A stretch of DNA of 64,000 nucleotides from Pelomonas paludis (GCF_039872745.1 NZ_JBDPZD010000002.1:744001-808000); one strand, 5' to 3'. Counted from the stretch's first letter, positions 41,301 to 49,831 are shown. The notes: generated by a model from the sequence alone, not told the origin. Made by a program: numbers and translations.

Positions 41301-41476
41301 GAGCTCAACAGCGAGGCCCGGATACCCGTGACCACGACGGTGTCGAGTTGCTGCGCGGGCGCGGCGGCTTGCTGTGCATAGGCCTGGCTCACGAGGGTGG
41401 CCAGCAGGGTCACGCGCAGGGCGTTGCGCGCGAGATGGCGGGCGGCCTGCGTCCGCCCTTGGGGGGTGCTGCTCAT
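38354..41476 (-). CDS. TonB-dependent receptor, xylan-utilisation type
   Basis: 1040 residues with a signal peptide (LLATLVSQAYAQQ). The plug domain reads AEDMGKFPDQNIAEAISRIP, then GLTVSREISGEGLQVQIRGL. It is followed by the strand-rich barrel and a C-terminal YDPGRTYAVGLRVKY. The wording and length resemble the TonB-Xanth-Caul receptors that import plant oligosaccharides. It would import xylo-oligosaccharides with TonB energy. It is transcribed divergently from the LacI regulator, with a LacI-type operator in between at 41545-41572. Confidence 0.9.
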   Translation of the reverse strand: MSSTPQGRTQAARHLARNALRVTLLATLVSQAYAQQAAAPAQQLDTVVVTGIRASLLSSATDKKNAIEFVDTINAEDMGKFPDQNIAEAISRIPGLTVSREISGEGLQVQIRGLGTSFTRILMNGSPIASASTGRTDAQSANREVDMDFLPGELFNKVTVSKSPTASMLEGGAAGIVDMRSVRPFDKRGFRSAFQMVGTKNAPAKSWGSRGSAIVSNTWDNQFGALVGLSWANNKVNTSGFETIGWTNAGLSATQSSSATRNSTGGGNWTIPGNVPANAGSGLVTNDVINEAFLLAKNPGASITQIDNGLIPRLGRRMASEGTRDRLNAVVSLEARPNDDLELYLDVMAGKKKNKIERSDMNWVGRFGAMVPLNLQFDRSDCGNGCVVTKGTFTNAQWFLEYRPYTETTIFQSFNPGLVYQISDNLKVDAQINSTRSDFHRESPTVLLITPGSSGVTVEYDNTTGTPVINTNISLNDPTKFQWNGGRLNMQDEKRWVRTEGGRFNFTYGDKNFMVKAGAAYDDVLRRITSLNGDAYWENLACRRNLNVFLPAPNTTNGAGSGCNGTGTAGAAAASYPGYGTGLTAGASPASLQFQGPLIPNGSLQNYLHADPRGFIGLNWDKFRADSGYDQAYANTQVSTGSTNTGTNPGFIQEKVTSFYVETAGRTSLLGNRFAYNLGLRHARTEQAFGTLISTADPRNAQLNLGDGGRFPNLITEELTPTAYSNNLPSGTLAYNLRDDVLLRLSGSKTMTRPNPQDLRRTQLQFSDPSAAQATLTNSDLKPYISKNWDLGLEWYTGREGYLAAAFFKKDITAFTSTQNITYKFGDLAQWNWTYAQLTQQQRDAIAVRSGLAAGLTSLNAAQTAAVNAQDVLVSQQVNSDALLKVNGMELSWVQPLTFLPVQGFGFTANYTKVKQRATNNSGFIALGVPPHTYNLTAYYDAKGISFRVAQTFTKGSQGSTPGQNGIGAAAIFGTDYKQVDVSSRVDLSRFLGWKTDVSMSFDVNNVTKSIQRAYFQFENAPFTIYDPGRTYAVGLRVKY

Positions 41477-41544
41477 GTTTGATGTCTCCTAGTCGCCTCA
41501 GGACCCGTCGCCGATGTCAACTGACGACAGGTGATGTTGTTCAT

Positions 41545-41572
41545 TAACATTCAAAATGTTAGCGCGAACATT
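41545..41572. promoter_or_regulatory. LacI-type operator cluster
   Basis: AATGTTAGCGCGAACATT (41555-41572) is an 18-bp near-perfect palindrome with core TGTTAGCGCGAACA. This is close to the TGTTAGCGCTAACA style of XylR/LacI-family sites. A further half, TAACATT at 41545-41551, pairs with AATGTTA 3 bp on. It lies in the 301-bp divergent promoter of the receptor and regulator. The rest of that spacer holds no gene. Confidence 0.6.
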
Positions 41573-41777
41573 CGCAATCTAAGGTCAGTCATCAGACGAC
41601 GTCAAGCGGGTTGCCCCGTGTTTATACGAAGCTTTGTTGTCCCCTGGACACAGGCGACGCCAGGCCCAGACCACCGGGTTCACCCTAGCGCGGCGGCAAA
41701 AAAGTTAACGCTCACAATTCGACGCTGTCACGTCGCCCCGGCGTTTTCCTGCCACCGCCTCCTGAGTTCCCCTTTTC

Positions 41778-42836
41778 ATGGCGCAGAAGAGTTCCGCACC
41801 GACCATCGAAGTCGTCGCCCGCCATGCCGGCGTATCGCCCATGACGGTCTCCCGGGTGATCAATGGCGCCGACGGTGTCCGTGAATCCACCCGCGCGCGC
41901 GTGAATGAAGCCATCGCCGCGCTCAACTACCGGCCCAATGCGGCTGCGCAGCGCTTGGCGGGCTCCGAGCAGGTGCGGCTGGGCGTGCTGTGCCGACAGG
42001 CCAGCGCGGTGTTCATGTCCGAGGTCTTTGTCGGCCTGCTGGACCAAGCCAGCCGCAGCCACGTGCAACTGGTGGTCGAGAAGTGCGAGCTGAGTGACGC
42101 CGACCTGGCGGACGTGCGCACGCTGGTCAGCAGCGGTATCGACGGCATGATCCTGCCGCCACCGCTGTGCGACTCACCGGACCTGCTGGATCTGCTGCGC
42201 GAGATGGACATCCCCACCGCGCTGATCGCCAGCGCGCGTGCCGACGGCGAGTTCCACACCATCGGCGTGGACGACTACCGCGCCGCCTTCGAGATGACAC
42301 GCCACCTGATCGCGCTGGGGCACCGGCGCATCGGCTTCATCAACGGCAACCCGGCCCAGTCGGTCAGCGCGCCGCGCCTGATCGGTTACCGCGCCGCCAT
42401 CGCCGCTGCCGATCTGCCGCAGGACAACGCCCTCGTGGCCACCGGCCTCTTCAGCTACCGCTCGGGGCTCGATGCCACCGAGAGCCTGCTCGCACTCGAC
42501 CCCCGCCCCACCGCCATCTTTGCCGCCAATGACGACATGGCCGCTGCCGCCGTGGCGGTGGCGCACCGCCAGGGGCTCGACGTCCCCGGCGACCTCACCG
42601 TGGTGGGCTTTGACGACACCGCCATCGCCACCACCATCTGGCCCGAGCTCAGCACCATCCACCAGCCCGTGGCCGAGATGGCGCGCGCCGCCGTCGAAGC
42701 CCTGGTGCGCCAGGTGCGCGCACGCCGCAACGGCCAGCCCGAGACCTATGCCCATTCACAGGTCGGCTTCGAGCTGATCCGCCGTCAGTCCGACGCCCCG
42801 CCCCGTATCCGCCCGCCCTTGAGAGTCAACCCCTGA
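41778..42836 (+). CDS. LacI family transcriptional regulator
   Basis: 352 residues. The HTH reads TIEVVARHAGVSPMTVSRVI, then NGADGVRESTRARVNEAIAA with the hinge LNYRPNAAAQRLAG. The ligand-binding domain has VVGFDDTAIATTIWPELSTI and the usual SYRSGLDATESLLALDP. The regulator probably represses the divergent TonB receptor and the xylan genes through palindromes at 41555 and 47353. It releases them when a xylose- or xylobiose-like sugar binds. Its stop overlaps the next start (TGATG). Confidence 0.88.
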   Translation: MAQKSSAPTIEVVARHAGVSPMTVSRVINGADGVRESTRARVNEAIAALNYRPNAAAQRLAGSEQVRLGVLCRQASAVFMSEVFVGLLDQASRSHVQLVVEKCELSDADLADVRTLVSSGIDGMILPPPLCDSPDLLDLLREMDIPTALIASARADGEFHTIGVDDYRAAFEMTRHLIALGHRRIGFINGNPAQSVSAPRLIGYRAAIAAADLPQDNALVATGLFSYRSGLDATESLLALDPRPTAIFAANDDMAAAAVAVAHRQGLDVPGDLTVVGFDDTAIATTIWPELSTIHQPVAEMARAAVEALVRQVRARRNGQPETYAHSQVGFELIRRQSDAPPRIRPPLRVNP

Positions 42837-44803
42837 TGTCCTCGCCGCTGTCCTCCCTCCGCCCCGTCCCGGCCCTGTTGCTGGGCTTGCTGCTCGCCCA
42901 GGCCGCCGCCGCCAAAGACCTCGCCCTGCTACCGCCCTATGGCGAGCACATGGTGCTGCAGCGCGACCGCCCTGCCGTCCTGCAAGGCGAGGCCGATGCC
43001 GCCCAAGCCGTCACCATCCAGTGGGCCGGCAAGAAGCTGACGGTCAAGGCCGACGCCTCGGGCCGCTGGTCGGCCACCCTGCCCAGCCGTGGCGCTGGCG
43101 GGCCGCACGCGCTGGAGGTCCAGGCCGGCAAGTCCAAGCTCAAGTTGTCAGACGTCTGGGTAGGCGATGTCTGGCTGTGCGCCGGCCAGTCCAACATGGA
43201 GTGGCCGCTCAAGTACTCGGACGGTGCTGACGAAGAAATTCGCAACGTCGATGCCCCGTCCATCCGCCACATGCGCGTGCCGCTGACGGCCAATGTCGCG
43301 CCGCAGTCGGTGTTGCCGGCTGCGCCCTGGGTCGTTGGCCGCGCTGGGCAGACGGGCAACTTCTCGGCCATCGGCTGGTACTTCGCCCGCACCCTGCAGG
43401 CCCACCAGGCCAGCCACAAGCAGCCGGTCGTGCCCATCGGCCTGCTCGACATCTCCTGGGGCGGCAGTCACATCGAAACCTGGATGAGCCGGCCCACCGC
43501 CCTGGCCCGCGAGGACCTGGCCGGCTTTGTGCGCTCCCTGCCCGCCAGCAATGCCAGCTATGCCGGCGACAAGAACGCCGTGATTGAAAAGCGCGTCGGC
43601 GCCTGGCAGCCGGGCCTGGACTACAAGTCCGGCGACGACCCCAAGATGGCTGAGCCCGGCTACGACCACAGCCGCTGGCCCACGCTCAGGGCACCCGACG
43701 TCTGGGAGAAGCAGGGCTTGGCCGACCTGGACGGCATCGTCTGGTACCGCCGCGAGATCACCCTCACCGCCGCGCAAGCCCAAGGCGCCGCCACGCTCAG
43801 CCTGGGCAACATCGACGACTGCGACGACAGCTACGTGAACGGCCAGCGTGTCGGCGGCTTCTGCCAGCACGACCGCGCCCGCCTGCATGCGGTGCCCGCC
43901 GGCCTGCTGAAGGAAGGCCGCAACGTCATCGCCGTCCGGGTGACGGACTACGGCGGTGGCGGCGGCTTCTACGGAGACCCGGCCCTCATGCGGCTCGAAA
44001 CGGCAGCGGGCAACGTGGCGCTGGCCGGCACCTGGGCGGCCCGCGTGGTGCAGGCCAAGGTCGCCACCCAGCCCTCGGCCAATGACGCGCCCACCCTCGC
44101 CTTCAATGCCATGGTCGAGCCGCTGCGCGGCCTGCCGGTGGCTGGCGTGATCTGGTACCAGGGCGAGAGCAATGTCGGCCGCGCCGAGCGCTACCGCGAC
44201 GACTTCCCGACCATGATCCGTGACTGGCGCGCGCACTTCGCGCAGCCCGAGATGCCCTTCCTGTGGGTGCAACTCGCGGCCTTCCTGCCGATGGCTGACA
44301 ACAACGTCAACAACGCCCCCTGGGCCGAGTTGCGTGACGCGCAGACCGCCACGCTCAGCCTGCCGCACACCGGCATGGCCATCGCCACAGACGTCGGCAA
44401 CGCCAACGACATCCACCCACGCAACAAGCGCGCTGTGGGTGAGCGCCTGGCCCGCTGGCTGACCGACCCGGCCAACGCCAGCGGCCCGCGCTTGGTCAAG
44501 GCCACGCCCAAGGGCAAGGAGATGGTGCTGGACTTCGACCGCCGCGACCTGCAGGTGCATGGCGCCAGCCTCAACGGCTTTGCGCTGGCCCAGGGCGACG
44601 GCCCCTTCAAGCCTGCACAGGCCCGCCTGGAGAACGGCCGCGTCATCGTCTCGCACCCCGAGCTGACGGCCCCTGACGCCGTGCGCTTCGGCTGGGTCAA
44701 CAACCCGTCTGAGAGCAATCTCTACGATGGCAGCGGCCTGCCGGCCCGGCCCTTCCGCACCGATGCGCGGCCCCTGGTCACCACCGGTAGTCGCTACCAG
44801 TAA
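42836..44803 (+). CDS. SGNH/sialate O-acetylesterase family protein, probable xylan acetyl esterase
   Basis: 655 residues with a signal peptide (LLLGLLLAQAAAAKD). The family motifs WLCAGQSNMEWPLKYSDGAD (nucleophile Ser) and VIWYQGESNVGRAERYRDDF match sialate O-acetylesterase-like esterases, as does a central galactose-binding-like insert (NIDDCDDSYVNGQRVGGFCQ). The conserved GDxHP-type C-terminal motif appears as NDIHPRNKRAVGERLARWLT. In xylan loci this family deacetylates xylo-oligosaccharides or removes side-chain esters. It overlaps the regulator gene by 1 bp and ends at a strong bidirectional terminator. Confidence 0.85.
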   Translation: MSSPLSSLRPVPALLLGLLLAQAAAAKDLALLPPYGEHMVLQRDRPAVLQGEADAAQAVTIQWAGKKLTVKADASGRWSATLPSRGAGGPHALEVQAGKSKLKLSDVWVGDVWLCAGQSNMEWPLKYSDGADEEIRNVDAPSIRHMRVPLTANVAPQSVLPAAPWVVGRAGQTGNFSAIGWYFARTLQAHQASHKQPVVPIGLLDISWGGSHIETWMSRPTALAREDLAGFVRSLPASNASYAGDKNAVIEKRVGAWQPGLDYKSGDDPKMAEPGYDHSRWPTLRAPDVWEKQGLADLDGIVWYRREITLTAAQAQGAATLSLGNIDDCDDSYVNGQRVGGFCQHDRARLHAVPAGLLKEGRNVIAVRVTDYGGGGGFYGDPALMRLETAAGNVALAGTWAARVVQAKVATQPSANDAPTLAFNAMVEPLRGLPVAGVIWYQGESNVGRAERYRDDFPTMIRDWRAHFAQPEMPFLWVQLAAFLPMADNNVNNAPWAELRDAQTATLSLPHTGMAIATDVGNANDIHPRNKRAVGERLARWLTDPANASGPRLVKATPKGKEMVLDFDRRDLQVHGASLNGFALAQGDGPFKPAQARLENGRVIVSHPELTAPDAVRFGWVNNPSESNLYDGSGLPARPFRTDARPLVTTGSRYQ

Positions 44804-44823
44804 GCGCTCATATCAGCCAAGCG

Positions 44824-44851
44824 AAACGGGGCGCCTGAGGCGCCCCGTTTT
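44824..44851. terminator. Bidirectional rho-independent terminator
   Basis: AAACGGGGCGCC pairs perfectly with GGCGCCCCGTTT around TGA, with T residues on both sides. It separates the converging esterase and deacetylase genes. Confidence 0.85.
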
Positions 44852-44879
44852 CATTCCAGGTTTCTGAGATCGTCGGCTG

Positions 44880-45578
44880 CTACTCGGCCACCAGCCACTG
44901 CTTGCGCAGCGCCGGCTGCACACCGCGCCGCTTGAACAGCTCGGTCACGGTCAGGAAGCCATAGCCCTGGGCCTTGAGTGCCGGGATCAGGATGTCCAGC
45001 AGCTCGGCCGACGGATGCGGCTCCGGTTGCACGTCGTGCAGCAGGATGATGGCGCCGTTGCGCAGGTCGGGGCTTTGCAGCACCTTCTGCGCGCGCTGCT
45101 GCGCGGTGACGGCATCGGTGCCCGGCCAGTCGAAGGCGGCAATGCCGCCGGCAAAGGGCAGATCGATGGCCGCCATCAGCGTGGGGCTGACCGACAGGAA
45201 GGTGGCGCGGTACCAGGCTGGCTTCGTCCCTGTGCCCTGGGCCACGGCAGCGTAGGCGCGGGCCGTCTCGGCCTTGGCCTCGGGGGCCGAGAGCTTGTCC
45301 AGGGCCTTGTGATCAAAGCCGTGCACACCGATCTCGTGGCCCTCGGCCTTGATGCGCTCCACCACGCTGCGGTGGGCAGGCGTCAGACGCTCGCCCAGCA
45401 CAAAGAAGGTGGCTGCAGCGCCGTGCGCCTTGAGCCGGTCGAGCACGCGCGCGGTTTGCACCGTGTCGGGCCCGTCGTCAAAGGTCAGGGCAACGAACTT
45501 GTCCGCCGCCGACGCCAGGCCGCTCATGCACAGAGCGGCCAGCGCGAGCAGCTGGCGTCGGGGGCGAGACAGGCGCAT
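44880..45578 (-). CDS. Polysaccharide deacetylase (CE4, NodB-like)
   Basis: 232 residues from MRLSRPRRQLLALA with a signal peptide (AALCMSGLASAADK). The NodB motifs are FVALTFDDGPDT (Asp-Asp at about 34-35), then EIGVHGFDHKALDKL (the metal His pair as HGFDH). The third motif, normally R-P-P/Y-G, reads AWYRATFLSVSP, and the fourth is GAIILLHDVQPEPH. In this xylan locus it could be an acetylxylan esterase. Chitin or peptidoglycan deacetylation is possible. It starts 4 bp after the end of the GH43 gene. Confidence 0.83.
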   Translation of the reverse strand: MRLSRPRRQLLALAALCMSGLASAADKFVALTFDDGPDTVQTARVLDRLKAHGAAATFFVLGERLTPAHRSVVERIKAEGHEIGVHGFDHKALDKLSAPEAKAETARAYAAVAQGTGTKPAWYRATFLSVSPTLMAAIDLPFAGGIAAFDWPGTDAVTAQQRAQKVLQSPDLRNGAIILLHDVQPEPHPSAELLDILIPALKAQGYGFLTVTELFKRRGVQPALRKQWLVAE

Positions 45579-45582
45579 GGCA

Positions 45583-47178
45583 TCAACCCGGGATGTAGTC
45601 GAAGTGGCTGAAATCGGCCGTGCGTGCACGGCCGGACGTGTCAAAGGCCAGCATACCGATGAAGGCGCCGGTGAAGGAGCCATGCTCGCCACGGCCGCCT
45701 TCGTCGGAGATCACGCTGGCGTCGAGCACCGGGCCGATGGCCGTCCAGCCCTGGCCGACGTCGTAATAGAACTGCAGGTACTCGCCCTTGACCTCGGCCG
45801 CCAGGCCCACTTCCTCGGGCACCTGCACCGGCACCTTGACGGGCCAGGTCAGGCGGCTGTCGGGGTAGTCGCCGTTGCAGCTCATGATGGTCAGCACGCG
45901 GCCGAGCTTCTCGTCGAGCGTGACGGCCAGGTAGTGCAGCTTGTGGCGGTTGTAGTAGTGCGTGAGGCCGGCCGCCTGCTGGTAGGTGTCGGGGTCGAAG
46001 CGCACGCGCGTCTCGGCGCGGAAGTTGAAGTCCTCCTGGCGTCGCGCGACCAGGCTCTGCTCGTACCAGCTGCCGAGCGACTCGCGGCCCGTCAGCTGCA
46101 GGGCCGAGCCCGTGAGCTTGAAGAGGCGCTCGGGGTAGGGGGTGCGCAGCCACTGGAACTCGATGGGCAGCTGGGTCTCGCCCTTGAAGTTGCGGCGCAC
46201 CGGGCCGCACGGCAGGCGCGTGGCGGCAGCCTCCACCTCGACGGCTGGGGTCTGGCCACCCTGGGCCAGGTAGAGCCAGCCGTCGTCCTTCCAGACGCAG
46301 CGCTGCAGCGCGGTCTCGCGGCCCAGCGGGCAGCGCGGGCCCTTGGAGGTCTTGAGCGGGCGGCCGCACAAATGGGTGTGATAGACCGAGCCGTCGGGCA
46401 TCTCGACCATCTGGCCGTGGCCGGCACGCTGCAGCGGCGCGTCGGGGCTGAAGCGGCTGGTGATCAGGTGCTTGTTGGGATGGGTCTCATACGGCCCGTC
46501 CACGGCCTTGCTGCGCGCCATGGTCACGGCGTGGTTGTAGCCGGTGCCGCCTTCGGCGGTGGTCAGGTAGTAGTACTCGCCGCGCTTGAAGAGGTGCGGG
46601 CCCTCGACGAGGCCGAGGTCAGTGCCGGGGTAGATGTTCTTGATGGGGCCGACGAGCTTCTTGGTCTTGGCGTCCCACTCCTGCAGCAGGATGCCATCGA
46701 AGGCCGGGCTCTTGGGGTTGCCGCCCACGCTCTCGGTGCGGTGGTTCCACTGCATGTTGACGAACCACTTGCGGCCGTCGGTGTCGTGGAAGAGGCTGGG
46801 GTCGAAGCCCGAGCTGTTGACGTAGGCCGGGTCGCTCCAGGGGCCCTCGATGCTGGGCGCGGTGACGATGTAGTTGTGCGCGTCCTTGAAGGCGCCATCA
46901 AAGCGCTTCACGTCGGTGTAGACCAGCCAGAAAAGCCCATCGGCATACGACAAGCAAGGCGCCCAGATGCCGCAGGAGTCACCCTCGCCGCGCATGTCGA
47001 GCTGCGAGGCACGATCCAGCGGGTGCGCGATCAGCGTCCAGTTGACGAGGTCGCGCGAGTGGTGGATCTGCACGCCCGGGTACCACTCGAAGGTGGACGT
47101 GGCGATGTAGACGTCGTCGCCCACACGGCAGATGGACGGGTCAGGATTGAAGCCGGGGAGGATGGGGTTTTGAATCAC
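45583..47178 (-). CDS. GH43 family beta-xylosidase / arabinofuranosidase
   Basis: 531 residues from a GTG, giving MIQNPILPGFNPDPSICRVG, the normal start of this subfamily. The frame extends to an ATG at 47247, adding 23 unmatched residues. Catalytic Asp/Asp/Glu are in FNPDPSICRVGDDVYIA, SSGFDPSLFHDTDGRKW and GLVEGPHLFKRGEYYYLT. A C-terminal beta-sandwich contains HYYNRHKLHYLAVTLDE. No signal peptide is seen, so it acts in the cytoplasm on imported xylo-oligosaccharides. It precedes the CE4 gene by 4 bp. Confidence 0.88.
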   Translation of the reverse strand: MIQNPILPGFNPDPSICRVGDDVYIATSTFEWYPGVQIHHSRDLVNWTLIAHPLDRASQLDMRGEGDSCGIWAPCLSYADGLFWLVYTDVKRFDGAFKDAHNYIVTAPSIEGPWSDPAYVNSSGFDPSLFHDTDGRKWFVNMQWNHRTESVGGNPKSPAFDGILLQEWDAKTKKLVGPIKNIYPGTDLGLVEGPHLFKRGEYYYLTTAEGGTGYNHAVTMARSKAVDGPYETHPNKHLITSRFSPDAPLQRAGHGQMVEMPDGSVYHTHLCGRPLKTSKGPRCPLGRETALQRCVWKDDGWLYLAQGGQTPAVEVEAAATRLPCGPVRRNFKGETQLPIEFQWLRTPYPERLFKLTGSALQLTGRESLGSWYEQSLVARRQEDFNFRAETRVRFDPDTYQQAAGLTHYYNRHKLHYLAVTLDEKLGRVLTIMSCNGDYPDSRLTWPVKVPVQVPEEVGLAAEVKGEYLQFYYDVGQGWTAIGPVLDASVISDEGGRGEHGSFTGAFIGMLAFDTSGRARTADFSHFDYIPG

Positions 47179-47187
47179 GGCAAAAGG

Positions 47188-47202
47188 GCCGCCCGAGGCG
47201 GC
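47188..47202. promoter_or_regulatory. Strong hairpin just upstream of the GH43 start
   Basis: GCCGCC and GGCGGC pair around CGA. On the minus strand the stem is followed by CCCTTTTG and then the GTG at 47178. It could be an attenuator or mask the ribosome-binding site, but similar hairpins are common in GC-rich coding sequence. If translation starts at 47247 the hairpin lies inside the gene. Confidence 0.3.
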
Positions 47203-47352
47203 TTTGAACAAGGGTGAACGGCGGGCCACAGCGCCGACGGCAGCCATCTTGCGAGGCAGGGACGCACCACTGAGGGCTGCTACCGGCTTTCCGTGGACGT
47301 GCCCAATCCGGTGATACCTCTATCCGGATCAACGCACATGACAGATCGAAAA

Positions 47353-47364
47353 GGTAGCGCTATC
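47353..47364. promoter_or_regulatory. Second LacI-type operator-like palindrome
   Basis: GGTAGCGCTATC has a perfect TAGCGCTA core and lies in the spacer between the divergent GH43 and aldose epimerase genes. It resembles the GGTAGCGCTAACA-like sites of xylose-responsive LacI regulators and shares TAGCGC with the operator at 41555. About 110 bp remain to the ATG of the epimerase gene, and the two 11-bp units GTTCTTCTGCC at 47498-47519 lie before it. Confidence 0.55.
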
Positions 47365-47520
47365 ATTTCCCGATTCAGCGCTGCGGTCAATGGGCGCAAC
47401 CCTAGGGCACGGCTATTTCGGCGTTGCCCTAACGTCACCGACCGGCGGTTCATGCGTTCTTCACGGCCACGCGCCTGAACGCGCGCCTACCGCTGCTGTT
47501 CTTCTGCCGTTCTTCTGCCG

Positions 47521-48456
47521 ATGTCTTCGACCTACACCTTGTCAGACGACTGTGGTCTGACCGCCAGCTTCACCCCTTTCGGTGCCACCTGGCTCAGCGC
47601 CAAGTTCAACGGCCGCGAGCTGATGCTGGGGCATGCCGACGTGGCGGCCTACGCCACCGAGAAAAGCTTCCTCGGCTGCATGGTGGGCCGCTACGCCAAC
47701 CGCATCGCCGGCAGCCGCTATGTGCTGGATGGCCAGGAGGTCAAGCTGCCGTCCAACGAGGGCCCCAACCTGCTGCACGGTGGCAGCCCGGGCTACCACC
47801 TGCGCGACTGGACGCTGCTCTATGCCGACAGCCGCGAGCTGCGCCTCAAGCTGCACTCGCCCGATGGCGACCAAGGCTTCCCCGGCGCGCTGGACGTGGA
47901 ACTCAGCTACCGCATCACCGGCCCCGGCGAAGTGCGCTTGAGCTGGACCGCACGCTGCTCCAAGCCCTGCCCCGTCAACCTCACCAACCACAGCTACTTC
48001 AACCTCGACGGCACCGAGGAGCGCATCGACGCCCACCGCGTGCGCCTGGAAGCGCTGCGCGTGCTGCCCGTGGACTGGGCCGGCCTGCCGAGCGGTGAGC
48101 CCACCGCCGTCAACGGCACGCGCTTCGACCTGCGCGAATGGACGCCGGCGCTGGGCGCCGACGGTGCAGGCTTCGACCACTGCTTCATCGGCTCCGGCGC
48201 GCAGATGCGCTCGGGCGATGGCCGCGTCCAGCTCGACATCGGCACCAGCCTGCCGGGCCTGCAGTACTACACCGGCCGTCACCTCACCGGCAGCCGCGGC
48301 CGCACAGGCCGCGCCTTCCCCGCCTTCGCTGGTTTTGCCATCGAGCCGCAGTACTGGCCCGACAGCCCCAACCACCCCGGTTGGCCCTCCGCCGTGGTGC
48401 GGCCTGGTGAAGTCCAGGCTCATCACATCCTCTACCGCTTCTCGACGCCCGCATGA
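47521..48456 (+). CDS. galM: Aldose 1-epimerase
   Basis: 311 residues. The substrate-binding segments FLGCMVGRYANRIAGSRYVL and NLTNHSYFNLDGTEERIDAH are typical, with the catalytic Glu in the terminal AGFAIEPQYWPDSPNHPG. It interconverts alpha and beta anomers of hexoses or xylose so that downstream enzymes receive the right form. No signal peptide is present. The stop overlaps the start of the dehydratase (ATGA), so both genes are coupled, and a LacI-type site lies upstream. Confidence 0.88.
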   Translation: MSSTYTLSDDCGLTASFTPFGATWLSAKFNGRELMLGHADVAAYATEKSFLGCMVGRYANRIAGSRYVLDGQEVKLPSNEGPNLLHGGSPGYHLRDWTLLYADSRELRLKLHSPDGDQGFPGALDVELSYRITGPGEVRLSWTARCSKPCPVNLTNHSYFNLDGTEERIDAHRVRLEALRVLPVDWAGLPSGEPTAVNGTRFDLREWTPALGADGAGFDHCFIGSGAQMRSGDGRVQLDIGTSLPGLQYYTGRHLTGSRGRTGRAFPAFAGFAIEPQYWPDSPNHPGWPSAVVRPGEVQAHHILYRFSTPA

Positions 48457-49745
48457 AAGCTCTGAACGAATGGCGCATCACGCAGATGCGCGTCACCCCC
48501 ATCGCCTTCCGCGACCCGCCGCTGCTCAACGCCGTCGGCATCCACGAGCCCTACGCACTGCGTTCCATCGTGGAGCTGGAGACCAATGACGGCCTCGTCG
48601 GCATCGCCGAGACCTATGGCGACGAAGGCATGCTCAAGGCGCTGGAGACGGCCCGCGAGCTGATCGAAGGCTTCTCGCCGTTCGACCTCAATGGCATGGA
48701 CGAGCGCGTCAAGCACGGCGTCAAGGCCACCAAGAGCGCCGGCTTCGAGATGAACCTCGCCCCCGGCTCCCACGGCGCCAAGAACGCTGCCAAGGTGATG
48801 GCGGCATTTGAAGGCGCGATGCTCGACCTCATCGGCCAGCGCCTCGGCGCCCCGGTGTGCGACGTGCTGGGCGGTGCAGTGCGCGACAGCGTGCCCTACA
48901 GCGCCTACTTGTTCTTCAAGTACGCCGAGCACATCGAGAAGCCCTATGCGCCCGACGCTTGGGGCGAAGGCATCAGCCCCGAGCAGATCGTGGCCCAGGC
49001 CCGCCGCATGCGCGAGCTCTACGGCTTTGGCTCCATCAAGCTCAAGGGCGGCGTGTTCGACCCCGCGCACGAAGTGGCCTGCATGGCCGCGCTGGCCAAA
49101 GCCTTCCCCGGCGTGCCGCTGCGCCTCGACCCCAATGCCAACTGGACGCTCGAGACCTCCATCAAGCACGCCCCCGCGCTGAACAGCCTGCTCGAGTACT
49201 ACGAGGACCCGACGCCCACGCTCGACGGCATGAACGAGCTGGCCAAGCACACCACGCTGCCGCTGGCCACCAACATGGTCGTCACCTCGTTCGAAGAGCT
49301 GAAGCAGTCTGTCCGCTACCCCGGCCGTGGCCCCGTGCAAGTGGTGCTGTCTGACCACCACTACTGGGGCGGCCTGCGCGCCACGCAAACGCTCGCGCGC
49401 ATCTGCGACACCTTCGGCCTGGGCGTGTCCATGCACTCCAACTCGCATCTCGCCCCCAGCCTGATCGCGATGACCCACCTGGCCGCTGCGGTGCCCAACC
49501 TCAGCTACGCCTGCGACACCCACTACCCCTGGCAGGAAGAGGAAGTCGCCGCCGAGGGTCGCGTCAAGTTCGTGAACGGCAGCGTCACCGTGCCGCGCAC
49601 GCCCGGCCTCGGCGTCACGCTCGACCGCGAGGCCCTGCGCACGCTGAATGAGCAGTACAAGTCCTGCGGCATCCGCACCCGCAACGACACGGCCGAGATG
49701 AAGAAGTACGACCCGAGCTTCACCGGCAAGTCACCCCGCTACTGA
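48453..49745 (+). CDS. gudD: Enolase-superfamily glucarate dehydratase
   Basis: 430 residues. The start overlaps galM by 4 bp. Features: MRVTPIAFRDPPLLNAVGIH at the N terminus, the Lys-acid region FGSIKLKGGVFDPAHEVACM, metal ligands in VPLRLDPNANWTLETS and LLEYYEDPTPTLDG, and the C-terminal MHSNSHLAPSLIAMTHLAAA with DTHYPWQEEEV as in glucarate dehydratase. It dehydrates glucarate to 5-keto-4-deoxyglucarate. In a glucuronoxylan locus it may serve uronate side chains after oxidation, but no uronate dehydrogenase is nearby. Confidence 0.82.
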   Translation: MKALNEWRITQMRVTPIAFRDPPLLNAVGIHEPYALRSIVELETNDGLVGIAETYGDEGMLKALETARELIEGFSPFDLNGMDERVKHGVKATKSAGFEMNLAPGSHGAKNAAKVMAAFEGAMLDLIGQRLGAPVCDVLGGAVRDSVPYSAYLFFKYAEHIEKPYAPDAWGEGISPEQIVAQARRMRELYGFGSIKLKGGVFDPAHEVACMAALAKAFPGVPLRLDPNANWTLETSIKHAPALNSLLEYYEDPTPTLDGMNELAKHTTLPLATNMVVTSFEELKQSVRYPGRGPVQVVLSDHHYWGGLRATQTLARICDTFGLGVSMHSNSHLAPSLIAMTHLAAAVPNLSYACDTHYPWQEEEVAAEGRVKFVNGSVTVPRTPGLGVTLDREALRTLNEQYKSCGIRTRNDTAEMKKYDPSFTGKSPRY

Positions 49746-49757
49746 TCGCTCGCGAGT

Positions 49758-49794
49758 AAAGCCGGGCCAGGCAACACCTGGCCCGGCTTTTTTT
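49758..49794 (+). terminator. Rho-independent terminator after gudD
   Basis: AAAGCCGGGCCAGG pairs with CCTGGCCCGGCTTT around CAACA and is followed by TTTT. It begins 13 bp after the gudD stop. Confidence 0.93.
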
Positions 49795-49831
49795 AGCCCC
49801 GATACTGCCTCGCCCGCTTCGGAGGCCCGCC

